From contig MWCD01000019.1 of assembly GCA_002069885.1 (NCBI GenBank), forward strand, positions 1 to 60,680: 60,680 nt of DNA, given 5' to 3'. This document shows, piece by piece, positions 53,944-60,680 of the stretch (the first letter of the stretch is position 1; every line of letters begins with the position of its first letter). The notes under the pieces were generated by a model. That model ran no database searches, was not told the DNA's origin, and was given only the letters and a program-made list of their open reading frames with translations. Both the position numbers and the translations under genes were made by a program. This DNA comes from a bacterium ADurb.Bin236. Lineage in GTDB: Bacteria; UBP15; UBA6099.

Positions 53944-54579
53944 ATGTCGCTGTTGGAGAAAATCAAGGATTCTATTATCGAGATGGAGCCGGAACTTACG
54001 GTCGAACTGACGCAATCGGCTCTGGCGGAAGGAATAGCCCCGATGGAAATCGTCGCGGGCGGCCTCATCTCCGGAATTGAAATCGTCGGCGTGAAATTCA
54101 AGAACGACGAGGTGTTTCTGCCCGAGGTCATGATGAGCGCTAAAGCCTTCAAAGACGGGTTCGCGGCGGTCTCGCCGAAACTGAAAGATTCCGGTTACGA
54201 GCCTAAGGGCCGCGTCCTCATCGGCTCGGTGAAAGGCGACATCCACGACATCGGCAAAAACATCGTCATCGCCCTGTTGCAGGGCAACGGCTACGAAGTT
54301 CACGACGCAGGCGTGGACGCTCCTCCGGAGAGATTCGTCGATATGGTCAGGGAAATTAAACCCAACGTCGTCGGGATGTCCGCTCTGTTGACGACGACTA
54401 TGGCGTTTATGAGAGACACCGTGTCCGCGCTGAAAGAAGCTGGACTGAGGGATTCCCTGAAGATAATCGTCGGCGGCGCTCCCGTTTCCGCCGATTTCGC
54501 CAAAGAGATAGGCGCAGACGGATACGGCGAAGACGCGGGCGAAGCCGTCGACCTCGTCAAAAGCCTGTTGGCGAGTTGA
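53944..54579 (+). CDS. Corrinoid (cobalamin-binding) methyl-carrier protein
   Basis: The 211-residue product has the two-part structure of MtbC/MttC-type carriers: an N-terminal helical cap (1-90) and a B12-binding domain with GSVKGDIHDIGKNIV (lower axial ligand His101), NGYEVHDAGVDAPPERFV, GMSALLTTTM and IIVGGAPVSADFAKEIGADGYGEDA. It accepts the methyl group from the MttB-like proteins. A GGAGG site precedes the ATG. No methyltransferase that passes the methyl on (to folate or CoM) and no activator (RamA-like) is in the window. Confidence 0.94.
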   Translation: MSLLEKIKDSIIEMEPELTVELTQSALAEGIAPMEIVAGGLISGIEIVGVKFKNDEVFLPEVMMSAKAFKDGFAAVSPKLKDSGYEPKGRVLIGSVKGDIHDIGKNIVIALLQGNGYEVHDAGVDAPPERFVDMVREIKPNVVGMSALLTTTMAFMRDTVSALKEAGLRDSLKIIVGGAPVSADFAKEIGADGYGEDAGEAVDLVKSLLAS

Positions 54580-54673
54580 TTATATGCAAACGACCCTGCC
54601 GTCCCGGACTACGGCTCTTTAGACATGAACTCTTGCGCCGCCGCTTCGGCGTTGCGCTCGAAAGGACTCTCGT

Positions 54674-55864
54674 ATGGACTCCAAGCTAAGATTCGGCAGC
54701 CGCGTCGTATCCGGATGGAAATCGCCGTCACGCGAGCCGAGACCGGTCAATCCTCCAATCTACCAGAGCACGACTTACGTTTACGACTCTCTTGAAGACT
54801 TCATGGAGGCCGGCTCTGAACAGATGCTCGGCGAGGGAGGGCGGTACTTTTACACCAGAACGGGCAATCCCACGAACGCGATGTTCGAAGAGAAAATCGC
54901 GGAACTTGAAGGGGGCGAGCGCGCCGTCGCTTTCGCCAGCGGCATGGCCGCCATATCAACCGCCTTGCTCTCTCTTCTGAGAGCGGGCGACAGAGTGGTC
55001 GCTCACAGCAAGATGTACAGCGCGTCCGACACGCTTTTCGGACAGTATCTTCCGGGCCTCGGAATAGAGGTCGATATGACGGATTTGACGGATTACGCAA
55101 AGATGAAAAAGGCGCTATCGCGGCCCGCGAAAGTCCTTTTCATAGAGACCCCGGCAAACCCGATGGTCGAGATAATAGATATCCCGGCGGCGGCGAAACT
55201 CGCGCGCGCTTCCGGCTGCGTCACGGTTGTGGACAGCACATGGGCGTCTCCTTATCTCATGCGCCCGCTTGAGCTTGGGGCGGACCTCGTCGCGTCCAGT
55301 TCTACTAAATACATCAGCGGACACGACGACGCGCTCGGCGGCTATGTCGCCGGTGGCGCCGAACTGGTCGCGGCTGTCGACAACTATATGCTCGTTCTCG
55401 GCGGCTCGATGAGTCCGTTGCACGCTTTCTTTTCTTGGCGGGGAATACGCACTCTTCACGTCCGCATGGACAGACATTGCTCGAACGCTTTGGAAGTCGC
55501 CAAATTCCTCGAAAACCATCCCAAAATTATGAAAGTGAATTATCCCGGCCTCAAGAGCCATCCGCAGCATGATGTGGCGAAGAAAACAATGTCCGATTAC
55601 TCCGGCATGATAGCTTTCTGGCTGAAGGGCGGGTACGAGGCGGCTTCAAAGCTACTCGCCAATGTTAAAGTCTGCAATGTGGCGGTCAGCCTCGGCGACG
55701 CCTGCACGCTAATAGAGCATCCCGCGACAATGACCCATATCACTGTCGATGAAGAAAGAAGGAAACGGCTCGGCATCACGGACAATCTAATCCGGCTCTC
55801 CGTCGGACTTGAAGACGTCCGAGACCTTGTCCGCGATCTAGACCGCGCGCTCTCCAAAGTTTAA
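54674..55864 (+). CDS. PLP-dependent trans-sulfuration enzyme (methionine gamma-lyase-like)
   Basis: The 396-residue product is of the Cys/Met metabolism PLP family: YFYTRTGNPTNAMFEEKIAELE, FASGMAAISTALLSLL, VVDSTWASPYLMRPLELGADL (Asp187), SSSTKYISGHDDALGG with PLP lysine K212, and a C-terminal ITDNLIRLSVGLEDVRDLV. Related members are methionine gamma-lyase, cystathionine gamma-synthase and O-acetylhomoserine sulfhydrylase; I cannot choose between them. Its place 94 bases after the corrinoid gene on the same strand suggests a link between the methyl group and sulfur amino acids. AAGGA ribosome site. Confidence 0.88.
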   Translation: MDSKLRFGSRVVSGWKSPSREPRPVNPPIYQSTTYVYDSLEDFMEAGSEQMLGEGGRYFYTRTGNPTNAMFEEKIAELEGGERAVAFASGMAAISTALLSLLRAGDRVVAHSKMYSASDTLFGQYLPGLGIEVDMTDLTDYAKMKKALSRPAKVLFIETPANPMVEIIDIPAAAKLARASGCVTVVDSTWASPYLMRPLELGADLVASSSTKYISGHDDALGGYVAGGAELVAAVDNYMLVLGGSMSPLHAFFSWRGIRTLHVRMDRHCSNALEVAKFLENHPKIMKVNYPGLKSHPQHDVAKKTMSDYSGMIAFWLKGGYEAASKLLANVKVCNVAVSLGDACTLIEHPATMTHITVDEERRKRLGITDNLIRLSVGLEDVRDLVRDLDRALSKV

Positions 55865-55972
55865 TTCGCTTTTTATTTGCGGATTCTGGGCAATACTTCG
55901 CATATTAGTTTCAACAATCAATATCCAAATGATTGCTTTTGCTATTTGATGATTGAACAGCGTTGGTTCGTT

Positions 55973-56830
55973 TTATGGTTTATTCATTGATTCGGCTTTG
56001 GCTTTGAATTTTTTCACAGTTGAAACTAGGACATCCGGATGGTCGGTCTGAATCGCGTCGACTCCGGCGAAAATGGCTTTTTTCATGGCAGTATCGCGGT
56101 CGTCCCAGCCGAGCGTGTTGGTGAAGACCATGATTCCGCGCGCGTGTGCGGCGTCCACCAGTTCGTTAGTGATGATGGCCGCGCTTGTGTTGAAAGCTCT
56201 GGCGTTAGGGAATTTTTCTAGCGTCGGTTGAATGTCCTCCACGCTGCCGATGCCGGGCATGGCGGGAGCAAGAGGGTCGAGCTTGGCGAAGTCCGCCGTG
56301 AATTGACCCCCGCCGACTATGACGGTGAGATGCGGATATTTATCGTATTTCTTCAGCAACTCTAGAAGAATCGGTTGCGGAGTCTCTTTCTGGTCGATAT
56401 AAGCGCCGACTCCGGGCCCCATAGCGATAAGAGCCTCTTCCAGAGTCGGCACTTCGACATCCGAAGAAGCGTCGCGGGACATGCCGAACACGGCTCTCAA
56501 CTTTTTGACTTCCGCAAGAGACATTTGGTTTATCGGGCCTGAGCCTGTGGTAGTCCTGTTTACCGTGTCGTCGTGCATCAGCACCGGAACCCCGTCGGTC
56601 GTGTAGCGCACGTCAAGCTCGATATAATTCATTCCAATTTCCAGAGCTTTTTGAATCGCCGGGACAGTGTTTTCGGGAGCGAACTTTGAGGCCCCGCGAT
56701 GCGCGACTCTAATGACATCTATGTTAGGACGTTTCGTTTCAATCGGTTCATATGCGAGCGCGACTGCTCCGAATACTACAAAAACGGCAACAGCGCATAT
56801 CCATGTTCTCAATTTATTCACAATCAGCAT
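55973..56830 (-). CDS. Glycerophosphodiester phosphodiesterase, secreted
   Basis: The 285-residue product has a signal peptide (residues 8-28, TWICAVAVFVVFGAVALAY) and the GDPD pattern: VAHRGASKFAPENTVPAI (catalytic His and Glu-Asn), YIELDVRYTTDGVPVLMHDDTVNRTTTG (ELDV and HDD). The metal residues are present. It cleaves glycerophosphodiesters to glycerol-3-phosphate outside the cytosol. Last gene of a minus-strand block, convergent with the PLP enzyme gene (108 bases apart; no clear terminator seen). Confidence 0.93.
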   Translation of the reverse strand: MLIVNKLRTWICAVAVFVVFGAVALAYEPIETKRPNIDVIRVAHRGASKFAPENTVPAIQKALEIGMNYIELDVRYTTDGVPVLMHDDTVNRTTTGSGPINQMSLAEVKKLRAVFGMSRDASSDVEVPTLEEALIAMGPGVGAYIDQKETPQPILLELLKKYDKYPHLTVIVGGGQFTADFAKLDPLAPAMPGIGSVEDIQPTLEKFPNARAFNTSAAIITNELVDAAHARGIMVFTNTLGWDDRDTAMKKAIFAGVDAIQTDHPDVLVSTVKKFKAKAESMNKP

Positions 56831-56883
56831 CCTCCCGGCGTCGTTGTCAGCCTATTGTAACACAAAAAGCGAGTCGGTTCCGA

Positions 56884-57846
56884 CTATGTTTTTCTTAAGA
56901 CATAGTTCGTGTACGCTCCGAGTCGCAGTGAATCAGCGAACCGGAGGGCAGGGACTATCGCGCAATCAAACACAGTATTTTTCGCAAATTGTTTTATGCG
57001 ACTTTCTGGAGCGGAGATTCGGATCGGTGTCGCGTCATTGGCGTTTTCAGCGCTTTGAACCGATATGGAACTGCCTTTAGCAATTCTCATGCTATTGATC
57101 AAACTTGTGGCAGTGGTTGAATAGTAAACTTTTTCGATGTTCATCCCGGTTTCGGCGACGATTCTTTTCATGACTTTCGGCGAATAGTGATAGATGTGGA
57201 AAGGAGGTTGAAGACAGAACCATTTCGTGCGAAAAAGCATGCGCTCTAAAGAATCAAAGTTCGGCATGGACATAGCGATTACGCCGCCGGGTTTCAAGAC
57301 TCTTTTAGCCTCGGCGAGAGTCTCCACCGGATCGTAAAGATGTTCAAATACGCTCCAGAAAGTTACGGCGTCGAAAATTTCCGAATCGAAGCGAGAGGAA
57401 AGCAGAGAGCCTGCCTTTACATCCAGACCTAGGGAATCCCTTTGAAAAGCCGCTGATTTTTCAGAAAGCTCGCATCCGGCGACGCGCCAACCGGTCTGTT
57501 TGAGGCAAAGAAGAAATCTCCCGTCTCCAGAGCCGACATCTAGGGCGAATCCTTTATGCGCATGGCGCTCAAGGAGCATCCTTCGGCCTTCCTGTTCCGC
57601 CACAAGTTTCGAAAGCATTTCCTGACTGAAAGACATTGAATATGGCTCATAGTTGTCGGGATACAGGGAGGCGATATGTTCCTCAGGGATTCTGGGGTTA
57701 AGGGAAACTAGCGAACAACTTTTGCATCTGGATATTGAGAACTCGCCGGGAACGCCGTAAAGATAATCTCTTGTTTTAAAAAGCTCGGCGAACTCGATTC
57801 CGCCGCAGAGCGCGCAGGGAGCTTTTTCAAGTTCTGAAGAAATCAT
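56884..57846 (-). CDS. SAM-dependent methyltransferase with N-terminal cysteine motif
   Basis: The 320-residue product has a zinc-type N-terminus (CALCGGIEFAELFKTRDY and CKSCSLVSLNPRIPEEHI: four Cys) and a class I methyltransferase core: FALDVGSGDGRFLLCLKQTGWRVAGCELS, DAVTFWSVFEHLYDPVETLAEAKRVLKPGGVIAMSMPN. It resembles sugar or O-antigen methyltransferases with a similar zinc domain. Substrate unknown. It lies about 53 bases upstream of the GDPD gene. Confidence 0.87.
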   Translation of the reverse strand: MISSELEKAPCALCGGIEFAELFKTRDYLYGVPGEFSISRCKSCSLVSLNPRIPEEHIASLYPDNYEPYSMSFSQEMLSKLVAEQEGRRMLLERHAHKGFALDVGSGDGRFLLCLKQTGWRVAGCELSEKSAAFQRDSLGLDVKAGSLLSSRFDSEIFDAVTFWSVFEHLYDPVETLAEAKRVLKPGGVIAMSMPNFDSLERMLFRTKWFCLQPPFHIYHYSPKVMKRIVAETGMNIEKVYYSTTATSLINSMRIAKGSSISVQSAENANDATPIRISAPESRIKQFAKNTVFDCAIVPALRFADSLRLGAYTNYVLRKT

Positions 57847-57897
57847 TTTTAATAATCGACCGTTCCGCTTGCGCAGGATGAAACATACGCAGGACGC

Positions 57898-58488
57898 CTA
57901 TTTAAAAGGCGGCGGGACTTTTGCGCCGAAAGGAGAAGAAGGGGCTGATTTCGGGGGCGTCGCCGCCGGCTCCGGCTTTCTGGGAGCGGAAGGCTGTTGA
58001 GGCGCGGACGCCGGTTTTCCGGCGTTTGCCTCCGCGCCGTCGCCTCTCAAAATGCGCAAACCGATTCTCGGAGGAACTATCGGCGCGGTCAGGTCGAGAA
58101 CTTTCGCCGGAAGGATGGCCTCTGTCCCGCACTTGTAATTGATGCTGTTCACAATGTTTTCGGCGAGCGGCGCGTCGAATTCCTTCTCTTTCTGGAATTT
58201 TTCAACAATCCGTTTTACGTTAGGCTCGTCCATCTCGAACATCAGGAACCCGGACATACTGATTCTGCCGACGTCCTGTTTGTAAACCGCGTGGTAAGTG
58301 AACCAGATTTCGAGGTTGGAGCCGTTTGCTTTCACGTCGTCGAATTCAACGCCGAGTTCGATGCCTGAAATCGGGGCGTCTTTGACTTTCTCGGCGTTTA
58401 TCTTGGTTATTCTTCCTCTGACGATTGTCTGTCGGCGTTCCGGCGGGCCTTGTTCGTTTGCTGACACGGGATTTTTCGGTTCGGACAT
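57898..58488 (-). CDS. Conserved protein of unknown function (possibly SecB-like fold)
   Basis: The 196-residue product has a beta-type core (residues 20-145, with ISGIELGVEFDDVKANGS and RISMSGFLMFEMDEPNVKRIVEKF) and a Pro/Ala-rich C-terminal tail (150-196). The core is reminiscent of SecB-like protein-export chaperone folds, but this is a loose likeness. The ribosome site AAGGAG is good. It lies 16 bases after alanine dehydrogenase. Function not known. Confidence 0.55.
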   Translation of the reverse strand: MSEPKNPVSANEQGPPERRQTIVRGRITKINAEKVKDAPISGIELGVEFDDVKANGSNLEIWFTYHAVYKQDVGRISMSGFLMFEMDEPNVKRIVEKFQKEKEFDAPLAENIVNSINYKCGTEAILPAKVLDLTAPIVPPRIGLRILRGDGAEANAGKPASAPQQPSAPRKPEPAATPPKSAPSSPFGAKVPPPFK

Positions 58489-58504
58489 TATGTTCTCCTT
58501 ATTC

Positions 58505-59617
58505 TTAATACATGATGTCGTTTTCGTGGCATTTAAGGTTAAAGGCGTCCGCTACGCCGTGGCAGACGCAGCAACCGTTGTGGAAATTAACTCCTTTGCG
58601 AAGAGCGGCGTTTTCATTGACTGCTGCAGAAAAGCCTTTTTGGGCGATTTCTAGAACGTAAGGCAGCGTTTCATTCGTCAGAGCCAGAGTGGAAGTTCTG
58701 GGAACGGAGCCGGGCATATTTCCGACGCAGTAGTGAACGACGCCGTTGTAAATGAAGGTGGGGTTGTTGTGGCTGGTGACTTTGCTGGTCTCGACGCAAC
58801 CGCCCTGATCAATGGCGACATCGACGATGACGGAGCCTTTTTTCATTGTTTTGACCATTTCGCGGGTAACAAGCTTAGGGGCCTTCGCTCCGGTGATGAG
58901 CACCGCTCCGATAAGCAGGTCGGCGTACTGAACCGATCTTGCTATAGATATGGGATTGGATTTGATGGTGATAACCTGATTGCTAAGGAGGTCGTTAATG
59001 TATTTTAGCCTTGTGGTGCAGATGTCGAGAACTGTGACTTGAGCGCCCGCTCCGATAGCAAGGCGCGCTGCGGATATGCCGACTATTCCGCCGCCGACAA
59101 TTACGACATCAGCAGGGGGAACGCCGGGGACGCCGCTCAGCAGCACGCCGCGCCCGCCATTGTGCTTTTCGAGGCAGTTGCAGCCGATCTGGACGGCCAT
59201 GCGCCCCGCGACATCGCTCATCGGCGCCAATAGCGGCAGATATCCTTCCTCCGTCTCAACCGTTTCATATCCGATTGCGGACACTCCGCTTTCCATCAAG
59301 CGGGATGTGAGCTTTTTGTTGGCAGCTAGATGAAGATACGTGAACAAAACAAGGCCTTTTCGAAGCAGTGGATATTCACGCTCGATAGGTTCTTTGACTT
59401 TCACTATCATTTCCGAGCGCTTATATACCGCGTCGATAGAATCGACGATTTCAGCTCCGGCTTTGTGATATTCCGAATCTTCAAAGCCGCTTCCCACTCC
59501 GGCGTTCTTCTGAGCGATGACTTTGTGGCCGGCTTGCCTGAGAGCAATTACGCCTGCCGGCGTCAGTCCCACTCTGTTTTCATTTTCTTTGATTTCTTTG
59601 GGTAGTCCTACTATCAT
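58505..59617 (-). CDS. ald: Alanine dehydrogenase
   Basis: NAD-dependent conversion of L-alanine to pyruvate and ammonia. About 370 residues: MIVGLPKEIKENENRVGLTPAGV, VKVKEPIEREYPLLRKGLVLFTYLHLAANK (Lys and His of the active site), SDVAGRMAVQIG, VVIVGGGIVGISAARLAIGAGA and SVIVDVAIDQGGCVETS, with HNNPTFIYNGVVHYCVGNMPGSVPRTST in parts. The ATG at 59617 has a GGGAG site and is the family start; the longer frame to 59683 is not supported. It lies 47 bases after the manC-like gene. Confidence 0.94.
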   Translation of the reverse strand: MIVGLPKEIKENENRVGLTPAGVIALRQAGHKVIAQKNAGVGSGFEDSEYHKAGAEIVDSIDAVYKRSEMIVKVKEPIEREYPLLRKGLVLFTYLHLAANKKLTSRLMESGVSAIGYETVETEEGYLPLLAPMSDVAGRMAVQIGCNCLEKHNGGRGVLLSGVPGVPPADVVIVGGGIVGISAARLAIGAGAQVTVLDICTTRLKYINDLLSNQVITIKSNPISIARSVQYADLLIGAVLITGAKAPKLVTREMVKTMKKGSVIVDVAIDQGGCVETSKVTSHNNPTFIYNGVVHYCVGNMPGSVPRTSTLALTNETLPYVLEIAQKGFSAAVNENAALRKGVNFHNGCCVCHGVADAFNLKCHENDIMY

Positions 59618-59664
59618 TTCGCCTCTCCCATCTGATGTATATCCGCTTAACGGATTTTTATCGG

Positions 59665-60680
59665 TTACAGATATTCTTCCCATTTTTTACCGCGAAGGAT
59701 TTCAACCACGCCGCTTACTTTCTGAGCGTCGCTTCTTTTGCAGACGAGCAGGGCGTCGTCCGTCTCCACGATTATCAAATCTTCCACGCCTATGGTCGTG
59801 ACGAGTTTCTTGGGGCTGTATATCAGGCTGTTATTAGAGTCAATGGTCAATGTTCTGCCTATCGCCGCGTTGCCGCTTTCGTCTTTCGGCCATACGTCGT
59901 ACAGCGAGTCCCAGCTTCCGATGTCGTTCCAGCCGAAGCCCGCCGGAATCATAGCGACCCTGTCGGACTTTTCCATCACTCCATGATCGACGGATATCGT
60001 CTCGAAAATTCTGAATTCTTCGGCAATCGTTTTGATCTCCGTCGGAGAGCCTATTGACGAAGCGATGCGCATGAGGCCCGCGTGCATATCAGGCAGATGC
60101 TTTTCAACCTCTATCAGGAATGTGTCGGCTTTCCATACGAACATTCCGCTGTTGGCGAAGTAATCGGGGTCCTGAGCAAACCGTATAGCGGTTTCCATGT
60201 CCGGTTTCTCGATAAACCTTGCGACTTTTCTGGCCGGGTTGTCGTCGGATGTCTTTAGTATATCGCCAGCTTGGATGTAGCCGAGGCCGGGGTCGGCGCG
60301 TTTGATCGGGACTCCGAATGCGACAAGAACATTAAGCTCGGAGGCCACCTGAGCCGCGAAAATGACGTCGGAATGGAAGCGGGGCAGGTCGGTTATGAGG
60401 TGATCCGCCGCGAAGCACGCCATTGTCGCGCCGGGAGAAATATGTTGAATGACGACCGCGGCAAGTCCTATGCAGGGGGCGGTCCCTCTGCTTTCAGGCT
60501 CGACAATTATATTGCCGTCCGGCAGCATCGGGAGTTGGGCGCGTATTTTGCCTTCGAGCAGGGAGTTAGTGACGACCAGAACTTTTTCCGCGCCGTTTAT
60601 TGGAACGAGGCGGTTGACGGTGTCCTGAATCATGGTGTTTCTGCCGACAATGTTGAGAGTCTGCTTGGAGTTGGTCTTTC
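59665..60680 (-). CDS. Mannose-1-phosphate guanylyltransferase, 5' end beyond window
   Basis: Makes GDP-mannose from mannose 1-phosphate and GTP. The part visible (about 338 residues) has KQTLNIVGRNTMIQDTVNRL at the cut end, EPESRGTAPCIGLAAVVI, ACFAADHLITD, FGVPIKRADPGLGYIQAGD, FIEKPDMETAIRF, NSGMFVWKADTFLIEVEKHLP, ISVDHGVMEKSD and GWNDIGSWDSLYDVW. The frame is open to 60680, so the N-terminus with the GGxGxR signature is outside. The C-terminal isomerase domain of bifunctional ManC is absent. Confidence 0.92.
   Translation of the reverse strand, partial: KTNSKQTLNIVGRNTMIQDTVNRLVPINGAEKVLVVTNSLLEGKIRAQLPMLPDGNIIVEPESRGTAPCIGLAAVVIQHISPGATMACFAADHLITDLPRFHSDVIFAAQVASELNVLVAFGVPIKRADPGLGYIQAGDILKTSDDNPARKVARFIEKPDMETAIRFAQDPDYFANSGMFVWKADTFLIEVEKHLPDMHAGLMRIASSIGSPTEIKTIAEEFRIFETISVDHGVMEKSDRVAMIPAGFGWNDIGSWDSLYDVWPKDESGNAAIGRTLTIDSNNSLIYSPKKLVTTIGVEDLIIVETDDALLVCKRSDAQKVSGVVEILRGKKWEEYL

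Noticed and set aside
1-60680. CRISPR arrays, rRNA, tRNA and transposase genes
   Set aside because: I looked for regular repeats, tRNA T-loop motifs and transposase patterns and saw none; a covariance search would be needed to exclude small RNAs.

Overview
This 60.7-kb window comes from a bacterial chromosome. It carries nusA-infB-rbfA-truB-ribF-rpsO-pnp, clpC, folK and panBC, with Shine-Dalgarno sites before most genes. Gene content suggests an uncultured anaerobic or facultative lineage: an archaeal-type entry to the shikimate pathway, a membrane Fe-S oxidoreductase of the HdrD/EMO type, a DUF3786 protein, a Re-citrate-synthase-like enzyme, B12-dependent methylmalonyl-CoA mutase, and a corrinoid methyltransferase cluster of the non-pyrrolysine MttB type. 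A phylum cannot be named from the sequence alone.

Layout. 1-5392 (minus): a secreted protein, a PilZ-ABC ATPase fusion with its permease, folK, panB and panC (cut by the window edge). A leader that looks like a transcription attenuator lies before panB. 5638-7570 (plus): ADTH synthase and 3-dehydroquinate synthase II. 7571-10130: a small accessory island with hairpins, an AT-rich membrane TPR gene and a vapBC-like pair with a degenerate toxin. 10264-16059 (minus): clpC, a membrane-anchored unknown, a His-rich metal-binding protein, a periplasmic binding protein and a DUF3786 protein. 16215-17888: methylmalonyl-CoA mutase large subunit. 18051-18980 (minus): a membrane-anchored metallophosphoesterase. 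19086-29585 (plus): the nusA-to-pnp translation and RNA-decay operon, with its own promoter and leader terminator.

29603-31358 (minus): 3-hydroxyacyl-CoA dehydrogenase and a MenB/BadI-like crotonase. 31524-38802 (plus): GH31 glucosidase, IspH, a sugar epimerase, a TIM-barrel isomerase and an AmgK/MurU-like kinase-nucleotidyltransferase pair. 39062-41839 (minus): the Fe-S oxidoreductase and a YkgJ-like protein. 42089-44907 (plus): a Re-citrate-synthase-like enzyme with an extra sensor-like C-terminus, and a zinc alcohol dehydrogenase. 44980-48401 (minus): two tandem phosphohexomutases, one without its catalytic serine, a 37-residue membrane peptide and a DUF2505-like protein. 48563-55864 (plus): the most unusual part. 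It holds a self-regulated TetR gene, an SCP2 protein flanked by two copies of an unrecognised domain, two MttB-like methyltransferases, a corrinoid protein and a methionine-gamma-lyase-like enzyme. 55973-60680 (minus): GDPD, a methyltransferase, an unknown protein, alanine dehydrogenase and mannose-1-phosphate guanylyltransferase (cut by the window edge).

Possible links: acyl-CoA and propionate metabolism (mutA, hbd, crotonase, HdrD-like), sugar-nucleotide and wall-precursor supply (phosphohexomutases, manC, epimerase, kinase plus nucleotidyltransferase), and demethylation of an unknown methylated compound by the 48-56 kb cluster. No rRNA, tRNA, CRISPR array or transposase was seen.
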